NCBI GenBank assembly: GCA_016712315.1
Contig: JADJRG010000013.1
Location: 1,834,001 to 1,898,000, forward strand
Reading direction: 5' to 3'
Length of the DNA stretch: 64,000 nucleotides
DNA from: Nannocystis sp.
Lineage (GTDB): Bacteria > Myxococcota_A > Polyangia > Nannocystales > Nannocystaceae
Shown: in pieces, positions 28,649 to 38,039 of the stretch
How positions within the stretch are numbered: the first letter of the stretch is position 1
Layout: each line of letters starts with the position of its first letter
Notes under the pieces: model-generated
The model's database searches: none
What the model was told of the DNA's origin: nothing
The model's input: only the letters and a program-made list of their open reading frames with translations
Program-made: the position numbers and the translations under genes

Positions 28649-30658
28649 ATGACGATCGCCACCCTCGGTTCATTGACCATCCTCCTGATCTTTTTGATGA
28701 GCTTGGTCGCGTTCGGGCTCTCCGCCGTCGGCGCCCGCCGACGCTCGTCTCGGCTCGCGGAGGCGGGTGTGCAGGGTCTCTACGCCACCTTCGCGCTGTC
28801 GGCCTTCGCCTCGTCGTTGATCATCTACGCCTTCCTGGCCGGGGACTACTCGATCCAGTACGTCCAGCACACCAGCGACTCGGCGATGCCGCTGTTTTAT
28901 AAAATAACGGCGTTCTGGGGCGGGCTCGACGGCTCGTTGCTCTTTTGGGTGCTGCTGCACACGCTCTTCGCGTCGCTCGCCGTGCGCTCGAACCGCGAGC
29001 GCCACCGCGACCTGATCCCCCACGTCGTCGCGGTGCTGTCGGTGATCACGGCGTTCTTCGCGGGGCTCCTGCTGTTCATCAAGGACCCGTTCGCGCCCTA
29101 CCTGATCGACATCCCAGCGACCGGCCGCGGCCTCAACCCGCTGCTCCAGAACTTCTACATGATCTTCCACCCGCCGAGCCTGTACCTCGGCTACGTGTCG
29201 CTCGCCGTGCCGTACGCGTTCGCGATGGCGGCCTTGCTCACGGGACAGGTGGACGCGGCGTGGCAGCGCAGCGTGCGTCGCTGGGCGCTGTTCTCGTGGA
29301 TCTTCTTGTCGATCGGGCTGATCTTGGGCGGGCTGTGGGCGTATGAGGAGCTCGGTTGGGGCGGCTACTGGGCGTGGGACCCGGTCGAGAACGCGGGGCT
29401 GCTGCCCTGGTTCACGACGGTGGCGTTCCTCCACTCGGTGATGATCCAAGAGCGCCGCGGCATGATGAAGGTTTGGAACGTGGTGCTGATCATCGTCTCG
29501 TTCCTGCTGACGATCATCGGCACGTTTATGACCCGCTCAGGGGTCGTGCAGAGCGTGCACGCCTTCGGCGAGGACCCGGTGCTCGCGTGGACCTTCGGCG
29601 CGTTCATGCTGGTGATCGTGGTCTTCTCGTTCGGGCTGCTGCGCTGGCGCCTGCCGCTGCTGCGCGCCCGCGGCGAGCTCGAGAGCGCGCTCAGCCGCGA
29701 GTTCGCGTTCCTGCTCAACAACTGGCTCTTCTTAGTCTGCGCGCTCTTCGTGCTCTTCGCGACGATGTGGCCGACCTTCATCGAGTGGCTGAACATCCTG
29801 GTCGAGCGCTACCCGGGCGCGTTGGGGTGGATCGAGCCGGGCGAGCGCATGGTGATCGGGCCGGCGTTCTTCAACCGCTACATGCGGCCGCTGGGGCTGG
29901 CGCTGCTGCTGCTGACCGGTGTGGGTCCGCTGCTGGCGTGGCGTAAGACCTCCGCCGAGAACCTGGTGCGGCAATTCACGGGGCCGCTGATCGTCGGGGC
30001 GGCGTCGACGGTGGCGCCGGCGCTGCTCGGGATCGACTCGCCATGGGGGCTCGCGTGCTTCGGCCTGTGCGGCTTCACGGCGTGGACGATCGTTCAGGAG
30101 TTCTATCGGGGCGTGTCGCTGCGGCGGAGCAAGCGGCCGCAGGGGGTGGTCGAGGCGACGGTGGGGCTGGTGATGCGGGCGCGCCGTCGCTACGGCGGAT
30201 ACATCGTGCACCTCGGGATCGTGCTGATGTTCTTCGGCTGGGCGGGCAACGCGTACAAGGTCGAGAAGAAGGCGCAGCTGCAGCCAGGCATGAGCTTTGA
30301 GCTGGGTGAGTACGTGATCCGCCACGACGGCCTGCGGGTGACCGAAGACTGGCAGAAGGAGATGATCACGGCGGACCTGGCGGTGCTGAAGGACGGGGTC
30401 GTCGTCGACGTGCTGCGGCCGGCTCGCTGGTGGTACTACCAGCTCCCGGAGCAGCCGACGACGGAGGTGTCGCGCTACATGACGCCGAGTGAGGACGTGT
30501 ACGCGTCGATGCAAGAGGTCGACCTCACGACCGGCTGGACGCAGCTCAGCCTCTTCGTGAACCCGCTGGTCAACTGGATCTGGGCCGGCATGATGGTGCT
30601 GCTCGCGGGAGCGCTGGTCTGCGTCGGTACGCGCCGCACGGAGGTGAGCGATGAGTGA
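28649..30658 (+). CDS. ccmF: cytochrome c haem lyase subunit CcmF
   Basis: A 669-residue polytopic protein from ATG 28649 (a start at 28616 would add 11 charged residues). The haem-handling tryptophan-rich WWD motif is complete: ELGWGGYWAWDPVENAGLLPW, around residues 244-264. Other family stretches are FYMIFHPPSLYLGYV, GIFMTRSG-like GTFMTRSGVVQSVHAF and the later YGGYIVHLGIVLMFFGW. A large periplasmic domain near the C-terminus ends with a final helix. CcmF takes haem from CcmE and joins it to CxxCH cysteines of apocytochromes such as ActA, ActE and CoxB. Its end overlaps the following zinc-ribbon gene by eight bases. Confidence 0.96.
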   Translation: MTIATLGSLTILLIFLMSLVAFGLSAVGARRRSSRLAEAGVQGLYATFALSAFASSLIIYAFLAGDYSIQYVQHTSDSAMPLFYKITAFWGGLDGSLLFWVLLHTLFASLAVRSNRERHRDLIPHVVAVLSVITAFFAGLLLFIKDPFAPYLIDIPATGRGLNPLLQNFYMIFHPPSLYLGYVSLAVPYAFAMAALLTGQVDAAWQRSVRRWALFSWIFLSIGLILGGLWAYEELGWGGYWAWDPVENAGLLPWFTTVAFLHSVMIQERRGMMKVWNVVLIIVSFLLTIIGTFMTRSGVVQSVHAFGEDPVLAWTFGAFMLVIVVFSFGLLRWRLPLLRARGELESALSREFAFLLNNWLFLVCALFVLFATMWPTFIEWLNILVERYPGALGWIEPGERMVIGPAFFNRYMRPLGLALLLLTGVGPLLAWRKTSAENLVRQFTGPLIVGAASTVAPALLGIDSPWGLACFGLCGFTAWTIVQEFYRGVSLRRSKRPQGVVEATVGLVMRARRRYGGYIVHLGIVLMFFGWAGNAYKVEKKAQLQPGMSFELGEYVIRHDGLRVTEDWQKEMITADLAVLKDGVVVDVLRPARWWYYQLPEQPTTEVSRYMTPSEDVYASMQEVDLTTGWTQLSLFVNPLVNWIWAGMMVLLAGALVCVGTRRTEVSDE

Positions 30659-31238
30659 GCCGCGGGGCAGCTTCTCCGGGGCAGCGCTCCGCGGCGCTGC
30701 GATCGCGGCGGGCGGGCTGGGCCTGCTCGCGCTGCTGGTCTTCGCGGCGGGGGCGCGCGTCGAGGCGGCGACCTTCGGCCTGGCGATCGCTGGGATCGCG
30801 CTGGTCTTCGCGCTGCGCGGCCTCTACGCGGTGGCGTACGCGCTCGCGTCGCCGCTGCCGGAGGCGCCGGCCGCGGCGATGACGTTACGCTCGCGCGGGG
30901 AGCTGCTGGACGAGCGCCGCCGGCTGCTGCGCGCGCTGAAGGAGCTGGACTTCGATCGCGGCATGGGGAAGCTCTCGCAGGCCGACTATGAAGCGGTCGC
31001 GGCGACCTATAAGATGCGGGCGATCGAGGTCATGCGCGCGCTCGAAGGCACCGCCGATCTTCACCCCGAGCTGCGAGCGTTGCTCGCCGCGCGCGGCGCC
31101 GTGCAGGCGTCGGCGCCGGCCGCGGGGACGACGACGAGCGATGCGGTCGTGGCCGTGAACGTCTGTCCTAAGTGCCAGACGGAGAACGACGGCGACGCTC
31201 GTTTTTGCAAGCGCTGCGGCGCGGAGCTGGTGGCATGA
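30651..31238 (+). CDS. two-helix membrane protein with C-terminal zinc ribbon, CcmI-like position
   Basis: A 195-residue protein with two N-terminal hydrophobic helices (about 13-35 and 40-65), a cytosolic coiled segment RRRLLRALKELDFDRGMGKLSQADYEAV that resembles the early part of CcmI/CycH, and a terminal zinc ribbon with CPKC and CKRC (VNVCPKCQTE, RFCKRCGAEL). The ribbon faces the cytosol in the expected topology. It overlaps ccmF by eight bases and the next gene by four (ATGA), so it is firmly part of the ccm operon. The CcmI-like stretch suggests a role in handling apocytochromes or assembling CcmF; the zinc ribbon has no counterpart in classical systems. Function is inferred from context. 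Confidence 0.75.
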   Translation: MSEPRGSFSGAALRGAAIAAGGLGLLALLVFAAGARVEAATFGLAIAGIALVFALRGLYAVAYALASPLPEAPAAAMTLRSRGELLDERRRLLRALKELDFDRGMGKLSQADYEAVAATYKMRAIEVMRALEGTADLHPELRALLAARGAVQASAPAAGTTTSDAVVAVNVCPKCQTENDGDARFCKRCGAELVA

Positions 31239-33124
31239 CGTTCGGCGCGCGGCTCGGGTCCGGTCTGGTGTTGGCGCTCTGTCTGGCCGCGGGGGCGGCG
31301 GCGCAGCCGGCGGGCGCTCCGCCGATCGACCCGCGGCAGATGTCGGGGATCGGCCGCGTCGATCCGCAGGTGGCGGCGGGGAGCGTCACCGTGCGTTGCC
31401 TGCTCGGCGGCTTCGACGCGCCTGCGGTCGGGGTCGACGTGACGCTGGAGGTGCGCACGGCCGACGGCGGCCAGAGCGACCGCTTGAGCGCGACGACGGA
31501 TGAGGCGGGGCGGGCGACCTTCACCGGCCTGGAGCGCTTCTTCGGCGGCTCCGCGTTCGCCAGCGCGACCCTGGGCGCGGAGCTCCAGCGCTCGGAGTCG
31601 CTGCCGATCACAGCGAGCGCTGGGACCCGAGTGATGCTGGTCCAAGGGGCAGCTTCACGCGGAGCGGCGGCTGCGCCCGAGCAGGCCGGCGCCGAGGGGG
31701 GCGCGCCGGCGCCGGGGCAGGCGTTCGCGGACGAGCGCTTCCCACGAGGCACGGTGGTGGTGGGTGCGCTCGATCTGGCGGCGCGCGGCGGGATCGCCGA
31801 CGCGGAGGTCAAGGTGGTGATCACGCCGCCTTCCGGTGAGCTGGTCATGAGGACAGGTCGCACGGATCGCCAAGGGCGGGCGGTCTTCCCCGATCTGCTG
31901 CCGCCCGAGGTGCCGGAGGGCAGCCAGGTGGTCGTAGAGGCGACGCTGCGGGGCGCGGTGCAGCGCTCGGCGCCGTTCTCGCTCGGCGAGCAGGGCATGA
32001 TCGTGGTGCTGACGACGGGCACGATGGCGGAGGCGCCAGCGGCGGGGCCGCCGCCTCGTCGACCGCTGATGCCGCCGCGGATGCTGCCGACGATCGCGCG
32101 CGGCTCGGTGCGTCTGGCGGTCACTGACGGGCGTGAGCGGCCGGTGGTGGGACAAGCGGTGACGGTCGTGATGCGCGACTCGACCGGCGGGCGCGCTGAA
32201 TTTTTGGGGACCACCGGCGCCGACGGGGTCGCCTTGGTCGACGACGTGGAGGTCTCGGCGGACGCGGCGTATGAGGCGCTGGTGTCGTACCAAGGCGCGC
32301 CGTATCGCTCGGCGCCCTTTCGTATGGGCGAGACGATGGGGGTCGCGGCGGAGGTGCGGGTGTTCCCGACCACCGCGGACCTGTCGCGGGTGCGCTCGGC
32401 GACGCAGCTCGAGGTGATCGGCCGCGAGAACGATAACGCCCAGGTGGGGCAGCTCTATCAGGTCTTCGTCAGCGGTGAGGAGGCCTTTTGGCCAGGCAAG
32501 CCGCTCGAGATCCACGGCGCAGACGGAGCGGCCGGCTTCGTGGTGATGGACCGCGCGTCGCCGATCCTCGAGCACACCGAGAAGGCGCCCTTCGCCAGGC
32601 TGGTCGAGCCGATCCCGCCGGGGCAGGTCGTGGATCTGTCGATCGCCTACCTGCTCGAGCACGACGGCGTCGCGAAGATCCGCTGGACGCCGAGCCTGCC
32701 GCTGGTCGACGCGAGCGTGCTGGTGGGCAAGGAGCTGCGCCTCATCAAAGGGGCGAAGGGGCCGCCGACGCCGCCGCCGCAGGCCCCTGACGCGCCCTTC
32801 GAGATCTATGAGGTCGGCGGTCGCGCGGTCGGTGAGGCGCTCGAGCTCGAGGTGAGCGGGCTGCCGGTGCGGCCGCGCTTGATCCGCGACCTCGGCTGGC
32901 AGGTGGGGATCGGGCTCTTCGTGCTGATCGTCTTCGCGCTGCGTCCTCGCCGCTCGCCGCGCGCGCTGCTGCTCGCGCGCAAGGTCGAGCTGCTGGCCGC
33001 GCTCGATCGCGCCGAGGCGGCCGGGGTAGAGGGTGAGCGCGCGGCGATCATCGCGGAGCTCGATCAGGTGTTTCATCAGCTCGACGCGCTAGCGCAGGTG
33101 TCGGCGCCGCCCGCGGGCGCGTGA
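31235..33124 (+). CDS. large exported Ig-like membrane protein inside the ccm operon
   Basis: A 629-residue protein from ATG 31235. A signal peptide (LGSGLVLALCLAAGAAAQ) is followed by about three beta-rich segments of the carboxypeptidase-regulatory/Ig kind, each with a TxxxGxAxF-like turn (TTDEAGRATFTGL, RTDRQGRAVFPDL, TTGADGVALVDDV), a Pro-rich linker, a further beta domain and a transmembrane helix near residues 575-593. A cytosolic tail of about 35 residues forms a helix (LLLARKVELLAALDRAEA). I know no functional family. The four-base overlap with the zinc-ribbon gene and the 19-base gap to ccmA place it in the maturation operon. It might present apocytochromes to CcmF in place of CcmH/CcmI; this is a hypothesis. 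Confidence 0.75.
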   Translation: MTFGARLGSGLVLALCLAAGAAAQPAGAPPIDPRQMSGIGRVDPQVAAGSVTVRCLLGGFDAPAVGVDVTLEVRTADGGQSDRLSATTDEAGRATFTGLERFFGGSAFASATLGAELQRSESLPITASAGTRVMLVQGAASRGAAAAPEQAGAEGGAPAPGQAFADERFPRGTVVVGALDLAARGGIADAEVKVVITPPSGELVMRTGRTDRQGRAVFPDLLPPEVPEGSQVVVEATLRGAVQRSAPFSLGEQGMIVVLTTGTMAEAPAAGPPPRRPLMPPRMLPTIARGSVRLAVTDGRERPVVGQAVTVVMRDSTGGRAEFLGTTGADGVALVDDVEVSADAAYEALVSYQGAPYRSAPFRMGETMGVAAEVRVFPTTADLSRVRSATQLEVIGRENDNAQVGQLYQVFVSGEEAFWPGKPLEIHGADGAAGFVVMDRASPILEHTEKAPFARLVEPIPPGQVVDLSIAYLLEHDGVAKIRWTPSLPLVDASVLVGKELRLIKGAKGPPTPPPQAPDAPFEIYEVGGRAVGEALELEVSGLPVRPRLIRDLGWQVGIGLFVLIVFALRPRRSPRALLLARKVELLAALDRAEAAGVEGERAAIIAELDQVFHQLDALAQVSAPPAGA

Positions 33125-33143
33125 GCGATCGGCTGAGGCGACC

Positions 33144-33890
33144 GTGACCGCGTCGATCATCCCGCTCGAGGCCCGCAAGATCGCGCAGCGCTTCGGCCGC
33201 AAGGTGGTGCTACGAGCGGTCGATCTCGAGCTGCAGGCCGGCGAGGTGGTCGGCCTCATCGGCGCCAACGGGGCCGGTAAGACGACGCTGTTCTCGATCC
33301 TCACCGGCCTGATGCAGCCCGATAGCGGCTCGCTGCGGCTCGGCGGATCTTTCTTAGAGGACCTCGACCTGGGAGCGCGGGCGCGGCTGGCGTATGTCGC
33401 CCACGGGGTGCAGCTCTATCCGGGCCTCAGCGCGCGCGAGAACCTCGAGCTCTACGCGGCGCTGCGGGCGGCGGCGGGCGCGAGCACGCTGGCGAGCGCG
33501 GAGGTGTTGGCCCGCTTCGGGCTCGCGGAGGCGGCGGAGGGCCGGGTGAGCGCGTTCTCGCGGGGCATGGGGCAGCGGCTCGCGCTCGCGCGGGCGGTCG
33601 CGGGGGCGCCGGAGCTGCTGATCCTCGATGAGCCGTTCACCGCGTTGGACCGGGCGGGGCGTGAGCTGCTGGTGGAGGTGTTGGCGGAGGAGCGAGCGCG
33701 CGGGGCGGCGGTGCTGCTGAGCTCGCATGATCACGCGATGCTGGTGCGGATCGCCGATCGGGTGGTCTCGCTCGAGCGGGGGGTGATCGCTGGCGAGGTG
33801 CGACGCGATGACGCGAGCGAGCTCGGTGAGGGCTCGTTTGCGGCGCGCGCTGCGGCCCTCTGGTCGGGCGCCGAGGCGACCGAGGGCTGA
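33144..33890 (+). CDS. ccmA: haem exporter ABC ATPase CcmA
   Basis: A 248-residue ABC ATPase. Walker A is GANGAGKTTLFS near residues 32-43, the signature is the degenerate FSRGMGQRLALARA, Walker B is LLILDEPFTALD, and the switch His is in LLSSHDHAM. The degenerate signature with RGM occurs in CcmA and in other exporters. With CcmB, CcmC and CcmD it releases haem-loaded CcmE, using ATP. It begins 19 bases after the Ig-like gene. The assignment to CcmA rests mostly on the neighbouring ccmB and ccmC. Confidence 0.9.
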   Translation: MTASIIPLEARKIAQRFGRKVVLRAVDLELQAGEVVGLIGANGAGKTTLFSILTGLMQPDSGSLRLGGSFLEDLDLGARARLAYVAHGVQLYPGLSARENLELYAALRAAAGASTLASAEVLARFGLAEAAEGRVSAFSRGMGQRLALARAVAGAPELLILDEPFTALDRAGRELLVEVLAEERARGAAVLLSSHDHAMLVRIADRVVSLERGVIAGEVRRDDASELGEGSFAARAAALWSGAEATEG

Positions 33891-33962
33891 GCCGCTCGCG
33901 AGGATCGCGCTGGGCCGCGCGTCTCTGTACCAGCGCCGCGATTCGGGCTACAACGCGCGGAG

Positions 33963-34670
33963 ATGGGCCTTTGGCGGCAGACGTGGCTGCTCTTCGCCAG
34001 CGAGCTGCGGCAAGAGCTGCGCTCGTTTGAGGTGGTGGCGACGGCGGCGTTCTACTCGCTGGTGATGCTGGCCTTGTTCGCGTTGTCGCTCGGGGTGCTG
34101 CCGCGGGACGCGCAGGTGGCGGCGGCTCCCGGGGCGCTGTGGCTGAGCGTGGCGTTCGTCGGGGCGTTGACGCTGACGCGGGTCTTCGATCGCGAGCGTG
34201 AGGCGGACACGCTGCGGGCGCTGCTGTGCGCGCCGGTGCAGCGATTGGCGATCTACTTCGCGAAGGGGGCGCTGGTGCTGGTGGTGCTGGCGGTGGCGGT
34301 GGCGGTGCTGGTGCCGGGGCTGGCGCTGCTGTTCCCGGCGGCTTCGGCGCTGCTGGAGCGGCCGTGGTTGACCGCGGGCCTGGTCTTGCTCGGTTGTATC
34401 GGCTATGTGGCGGTGGGTACGCTCTTCGCGGCGGGGCTGGCGACCAGCGGCGGGAAGAACGTGCTGATCGCGGTGATCCTGTACCCTCTGACCACGCCGG
34501 TGTTGATGCTGAACCTCGTCGCGACGCGCGCTCTGTTGGAGCATCACCCGGACGTGAACGCCTACCTCGGGCGCTTGGCGGCGGTCGATGTGATCCTCGT
34601 GGGCGTCGGCGCGTGGCTGTTTGAGTCGCTGCTGGTCGGCGCCGTCGGCACGCGGCGCCGTCGGGCCTGA
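33963..34670 (+). CDS. ccmB: haem exporter membrane protein CcmB
   Basis: A 235-residue protein with six predicted transmembrane helices. The opening LWRQTWLLFASELRQELRSFEVVATAAFYSLVMLALFALSLG fits CcmB (an amphipathic cytosolic helix, then helix 1), and FDREREADTLRALLCAPVQRLAIYFAK and SGGKNVLIAVILYPLTTPVLML are the conserved loops. It pairs with CcmA in the CcmABCD haem-release complex. The gap to ccmA is 72 bases, with a ribosome-binding-like GGAG four bases before the ATG. Confidence 0.92.
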   Translation: MGLWRQTWLLFASELRQELRSFEVVATAAFYSLVMLALFALSLGVLPRDAQVAAAPGALWLSVAFVGALTLTRVFDREREADTLRALLCAPVQRLAIYFAKGALVLVVLAVAVAVLVPGLALLFPAASALLERPWLTAGLVLLGCIGYVAVGTLFAAGLATSGGKNVLIAVILYPLTTPVLMLNLVATRALLEHHPDVNAYLGRLAAVDVILVGVGAWLFESLLVGAVGTRRRRA

Positions 34671-34702
34671 AGTCCTGAGCTTTTAATTTTAAAGAAGACG
34701 CG

Positions 34703-35380
34703 ATGCTGCTCCGTTCGATCCCAACCTTGATGCTCGCGGCCGCGGCGCTGATCTTCCCGTACAGCGTCGCTCGGATCTTCCTCGACACGCCGATCGAGCG
34801 GACGATGGGGACGGCCTTTAAAATTTTCTTCTTTCATGTGCCGATGGGCTGGCTGTGTATGCTCATGGCGCTGATCTGCGGGGTCGCGGCGGCGATCGAG
34901 GTGAAGCGGCGATCGCTGCGCGCGGGCGCGGTGGCGCTGGCGGCGGCGGAGCTCGGCTTTGTCTGTGGGCTGGGGGTGCTGCTCACCGGGCCGATCTGGG
35001 GCAACGCGACCTGGGGGCGGCCGTGGACCGGCGACGCGCGGCAGCTGACGACGGCGCTGCTGTGGCTGGTGATCGCGGCGTACCTGCTGGTGCGCCACTT
35101 CGGCGGCGAGCAGAGCCGACGTCTGGCGGCGGCGCTGGCGATCTTCGGGGCGATCGACGTGCCGATCATTTACTACGCGGTGAAGATCTGGAAGACCACG
35201 CACCCGACGACGGACGTGGTCGGATCCTTGCCGCCCGCGCTGTGGGCGTCGCTGTGGCCGGCCCTCGGCGCGCTCGTGCTCTGCACCTTCGGCCTGCTCG
35301 CGGTGCGGGTGCGGCAACTGATGACCAGCGAGGCGCTCGATGACGCGTGGGTGCGCCTGCAAGAGCGCCAGGAGACCTGA
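34703..35380 (+). CDS. ccmC: haem-handling protein CcmC with altered WWD motif
   Basis: A 225-residue six-helix protein. The haem-ligand histidines are recognisable: His45 in FFFHVPMGW and a second one near residue 173 in KIWKTTHPT. The periplasmic tryptophan-rich motif reads GPIWGNATWGRPWTGDARQL (about 97-115); compared with the usual WGxWWxWDxR, one Trp is Pro and the Trp before the Asp is Gly. CcmC loads haem onto CcmE. The combination of an altered motif here with a Cys-type CcmE suggests the two have co-evolved. It lies 32 bases after ccmB and three before ccmD. A short AT-rich stretch (TTTTAATTTTAAAG) precedes its ribosome-binding region. Confidence 0.92.
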   Translation: MLLRSIPTLMLAAAALIFPYSVARIFLDTPIERTMGTAFKIFFFHVPMGWLCMLMALICGVAAAIEVKRRSLRAGAVALAAAELGFVCGLGVLLTGPIWGNATWGRPWTGDARQLTTALLWLVIAAYLLVRHFGGEQSRRLAAALAIFGAIDVPIIYYAVKIWKTTHPTTDVVGSLPPALWASLWPALGALVLCTFGLLAVRVRQLMTSEALDDAWVRLQERQET

Positions 35381-35383
35381 GCT

Positions 35384-35692
35384 ATGGAGCCTTTGAGCGA
35401 TCCCATCCGACCGTCAGCGCCGGCAGAGCAGGCCGCCGCGCCCACAAGCGATCCCAGCGACGGCTACGCGCCGGTGACGGGGCGTAGCCTCGCGGAGGTC
35501 GAGAAGGTGCGGCAGCTCGAGAGCCTCGCCGCGCAGAAGACGGCCCGCGACTATGAGCACGTGGTGTGGGCGTACGGGGTGCTGTGGGCGCTGTTCGCCG
35601 CGTATGGGATCTTTCTGTGGCGGCGTGGCTCGCGGATCCGCGCGGACCTCGAGGCGCTGCGCGGGCAGCTCGAGCAAGGGCGCCGCGCGTGA
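35384..35692 (+). CDS. ccmD: CcmD-like small membrane protein with N-terminal extension
   Basis: A 102-residue protein with one transmembrane helix at about 60-79 (VVWAYGVLWALFAAYGIFLW) followed by basic and helical residues (RRGSRIRADLEALRGQLE), the normal CcmD pattern. The first 55 residues are a Pro/Ala-rich and then helical cytosolic or periplasmic extension not found in typical 50-70 residue CcmD. CcmD joins CcmC to CcmAB and is needed to release haem-CcmE. Its stop overlaps the next small gene (GTGA). Confidence 0.8.
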   Translation: MEPLSDPIRPSAPAEQAAAPTSDPSDGYAPVTGRSLAEVEKVRQLESLAAQKTARDYEHVVWAYGVLWALFAAYGIFLWRRGSRIRADLEALRGQLEQGRRA

Positions 35693-35868
35693 CGCTGGGC
35701 CATTTTTTTTATATCCCCGGGGTGCTGCTGCTCGGGGTCGTGATCGGCTTTGTGCTCGGGGGGCGGGCGAGCGCGGCAGCAGCAGGTGACCGCGCGGAGC
35801 TGGAGCGGCGACAGGCGGCCCGTAAGGCGCGAGAGGCCGCGCGCGAGGGCGCCGAGGGGCCGCGCTGA
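35689..35868 (+). CDS. 59-residue single-helix membrane protein, end of ccm operon
   Basis: A short gene from GTG 35689, overlapping the ccmD stop by four bases. The product begins MTLGHFFYIPGVLLLGVVIGFVLGGR, one clear transmembrane helix with a Gly-rich end, then a charged helical tail (AELERRQAARKAREAAREG). The coupling to ccmD and the helix-plus-basic-tail design suggest a membrane scaffold partner like CcmD. No named family is recognised. The tail is highly biased, so only the first half is strong evidence. Confidence 0.6.
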   Translation: MTLGHFFYIPGVLLLGVVIGFVLGGRASAAAAGDRAELERRQAARKAREAAREGAEGPR

Positions 35869-35934
35869 GGGGCCGCGTCGGGCGCGTTGAAGGGGCCCTT
35901 GGTGTGCTAGAAGGGGCCCACTCCAGGAGCTTCG

Positions 35935-37080
<1,146 letters not shown>

Positions 37081-37105
37081 GCGGCCGACGGGGGCTGGAG
37101 GCGAG

Positions 37106-37915
37106 ATGCGCGGGCGTGAGTGGCCGATCGGTGTGTTTGACTCGGGGGTCGGCGGGCTCACGGTGCTGCGCGCGCTGCGAGATCGTCTGCCGGAGGAGTC
37201 GTTCTTGTACCTCGGGGATACGGCGCGCTTGCCCTACGGCTCGAAGAGCCCGGAGACGGTCGCTCGTTACGCGGAGCAGGCGTCGCGGATCTTGGTCGAG
37301 CGGGGGATCAAGGCGCTGGTGATCGCTTGCAATACAGCGTCGGCGGTCGCGCTGGAGCGGCTTCGTGAGCGCTTCGGGCCGCTGCCCGTGATCGGGGTGG
37401 TGGAGCCGGGGGCGGCTGCTGCCTGCGAGGCGGCGCCGCGCGGGCGGATCTTGGTGATCGCGACCGAAGGTACGGTGCGCGGCGGCGCTTACGAGCGTGC
37501 GATCCGCGCTCTGCGACCGGAGGCGGCGGTGATCTCCGCCCCGTGCCCGCTTTTTGTCGCCCTCGCCGAGGAGGGCTGGGTGGACGGGCCGATCGCGGCC
37601 GCGGTGGCCCGGCGCTACCTCGACCCCTTTCTAATAAAGGAGGAGATCGAGTGCGTGGTCCTCGGCTGCACCCACTTCCCGGCGCTGCGGGGGGTGTTGG
37701 CGGAGGTGGTCGGCCCTGGGGTGGCGCTGGTCGACTCGGCCGAGAGCGCCGCGCGGGTGGTGGCGGCGCAGCTGGCCGAGGTCGGCCTACGAGCGCCCGC
37801 AGGCCAGGAGGGGGGGCTTCGCTTCCTGGCCACCGACGCCCCCCAACGCTTCCAGAGGGTGGGGGCGCTGTTTCTGGGGGAGGCGATCGGGGGGGTGGAG
37901 CTCGTCGATCTGTAG
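37106..37915 (+). CDS. murI: glutamate racemase
   Basis: A 269-residue cytoplasmic enzyme making D-glutamate for peptidoglycan. Family motifs: IGVFDSGVGGLTVLRAL at the start with the catalytic Asp12, GDTARLPYGSKS, the first catalytic cysteine Cys75 in IACNTASA, and the second in VVLGCTHFPALRG at about residue 186. The length is normal. It begins 25 bases after the acyl-CoA dehydrogenase stop, so co-transcription is possible though the functions are unrelated. Confidence 0.95.
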   Translation: MRGREWPIGVFDSGVGGLTVLRALRDRLPEESFLYLGDTARLPYGSKSPETVARYAEQASRILVERGIKALVIACNTASAVALERLRERFGPLPVIGVVEPGAAAACEAAPRGRILVIATEGTVRGGAYERAIRALRPEAAVISAPCPLFVALAEEGWVDGPIAAAVARRYLDPFLIKEEIECVVLGCTHFPALRGVLAEVVGPGVALVDSAESAARVVAAQLAEVGLRAPAGQEGGLRFLATDAPQRFQRVGALFLGEAIGGVELVDL

Positions 37916-37971
37916 TTGGACGGGCTGCCGCGAATTTGCGGATCTGGGGCTGCGCGCTGGCGGGGTGCTTG

Positions 37972-37980
37972 TGTTATATC
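37972..37980 (+). promoter_or_regulatory. possible extended -10 promoter of the TonB-receptor gene
   Basis: TGTTATATC at 37972-37980 resembles an extended -10 element (TGnTATAAT-like) 60 bases before the GTG start at 38040. No good -35 box is seen, which is usual for extended -10 promoters. It lies in the 124-base gap after murI. Confidence 0.4.
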
Positions 37981-38039
37981 CCGTGGTCACCGATGCCCGC
38001 CCGTTCGCCGGGTGACTACGTCGGCAAGGAGCCTCCACG

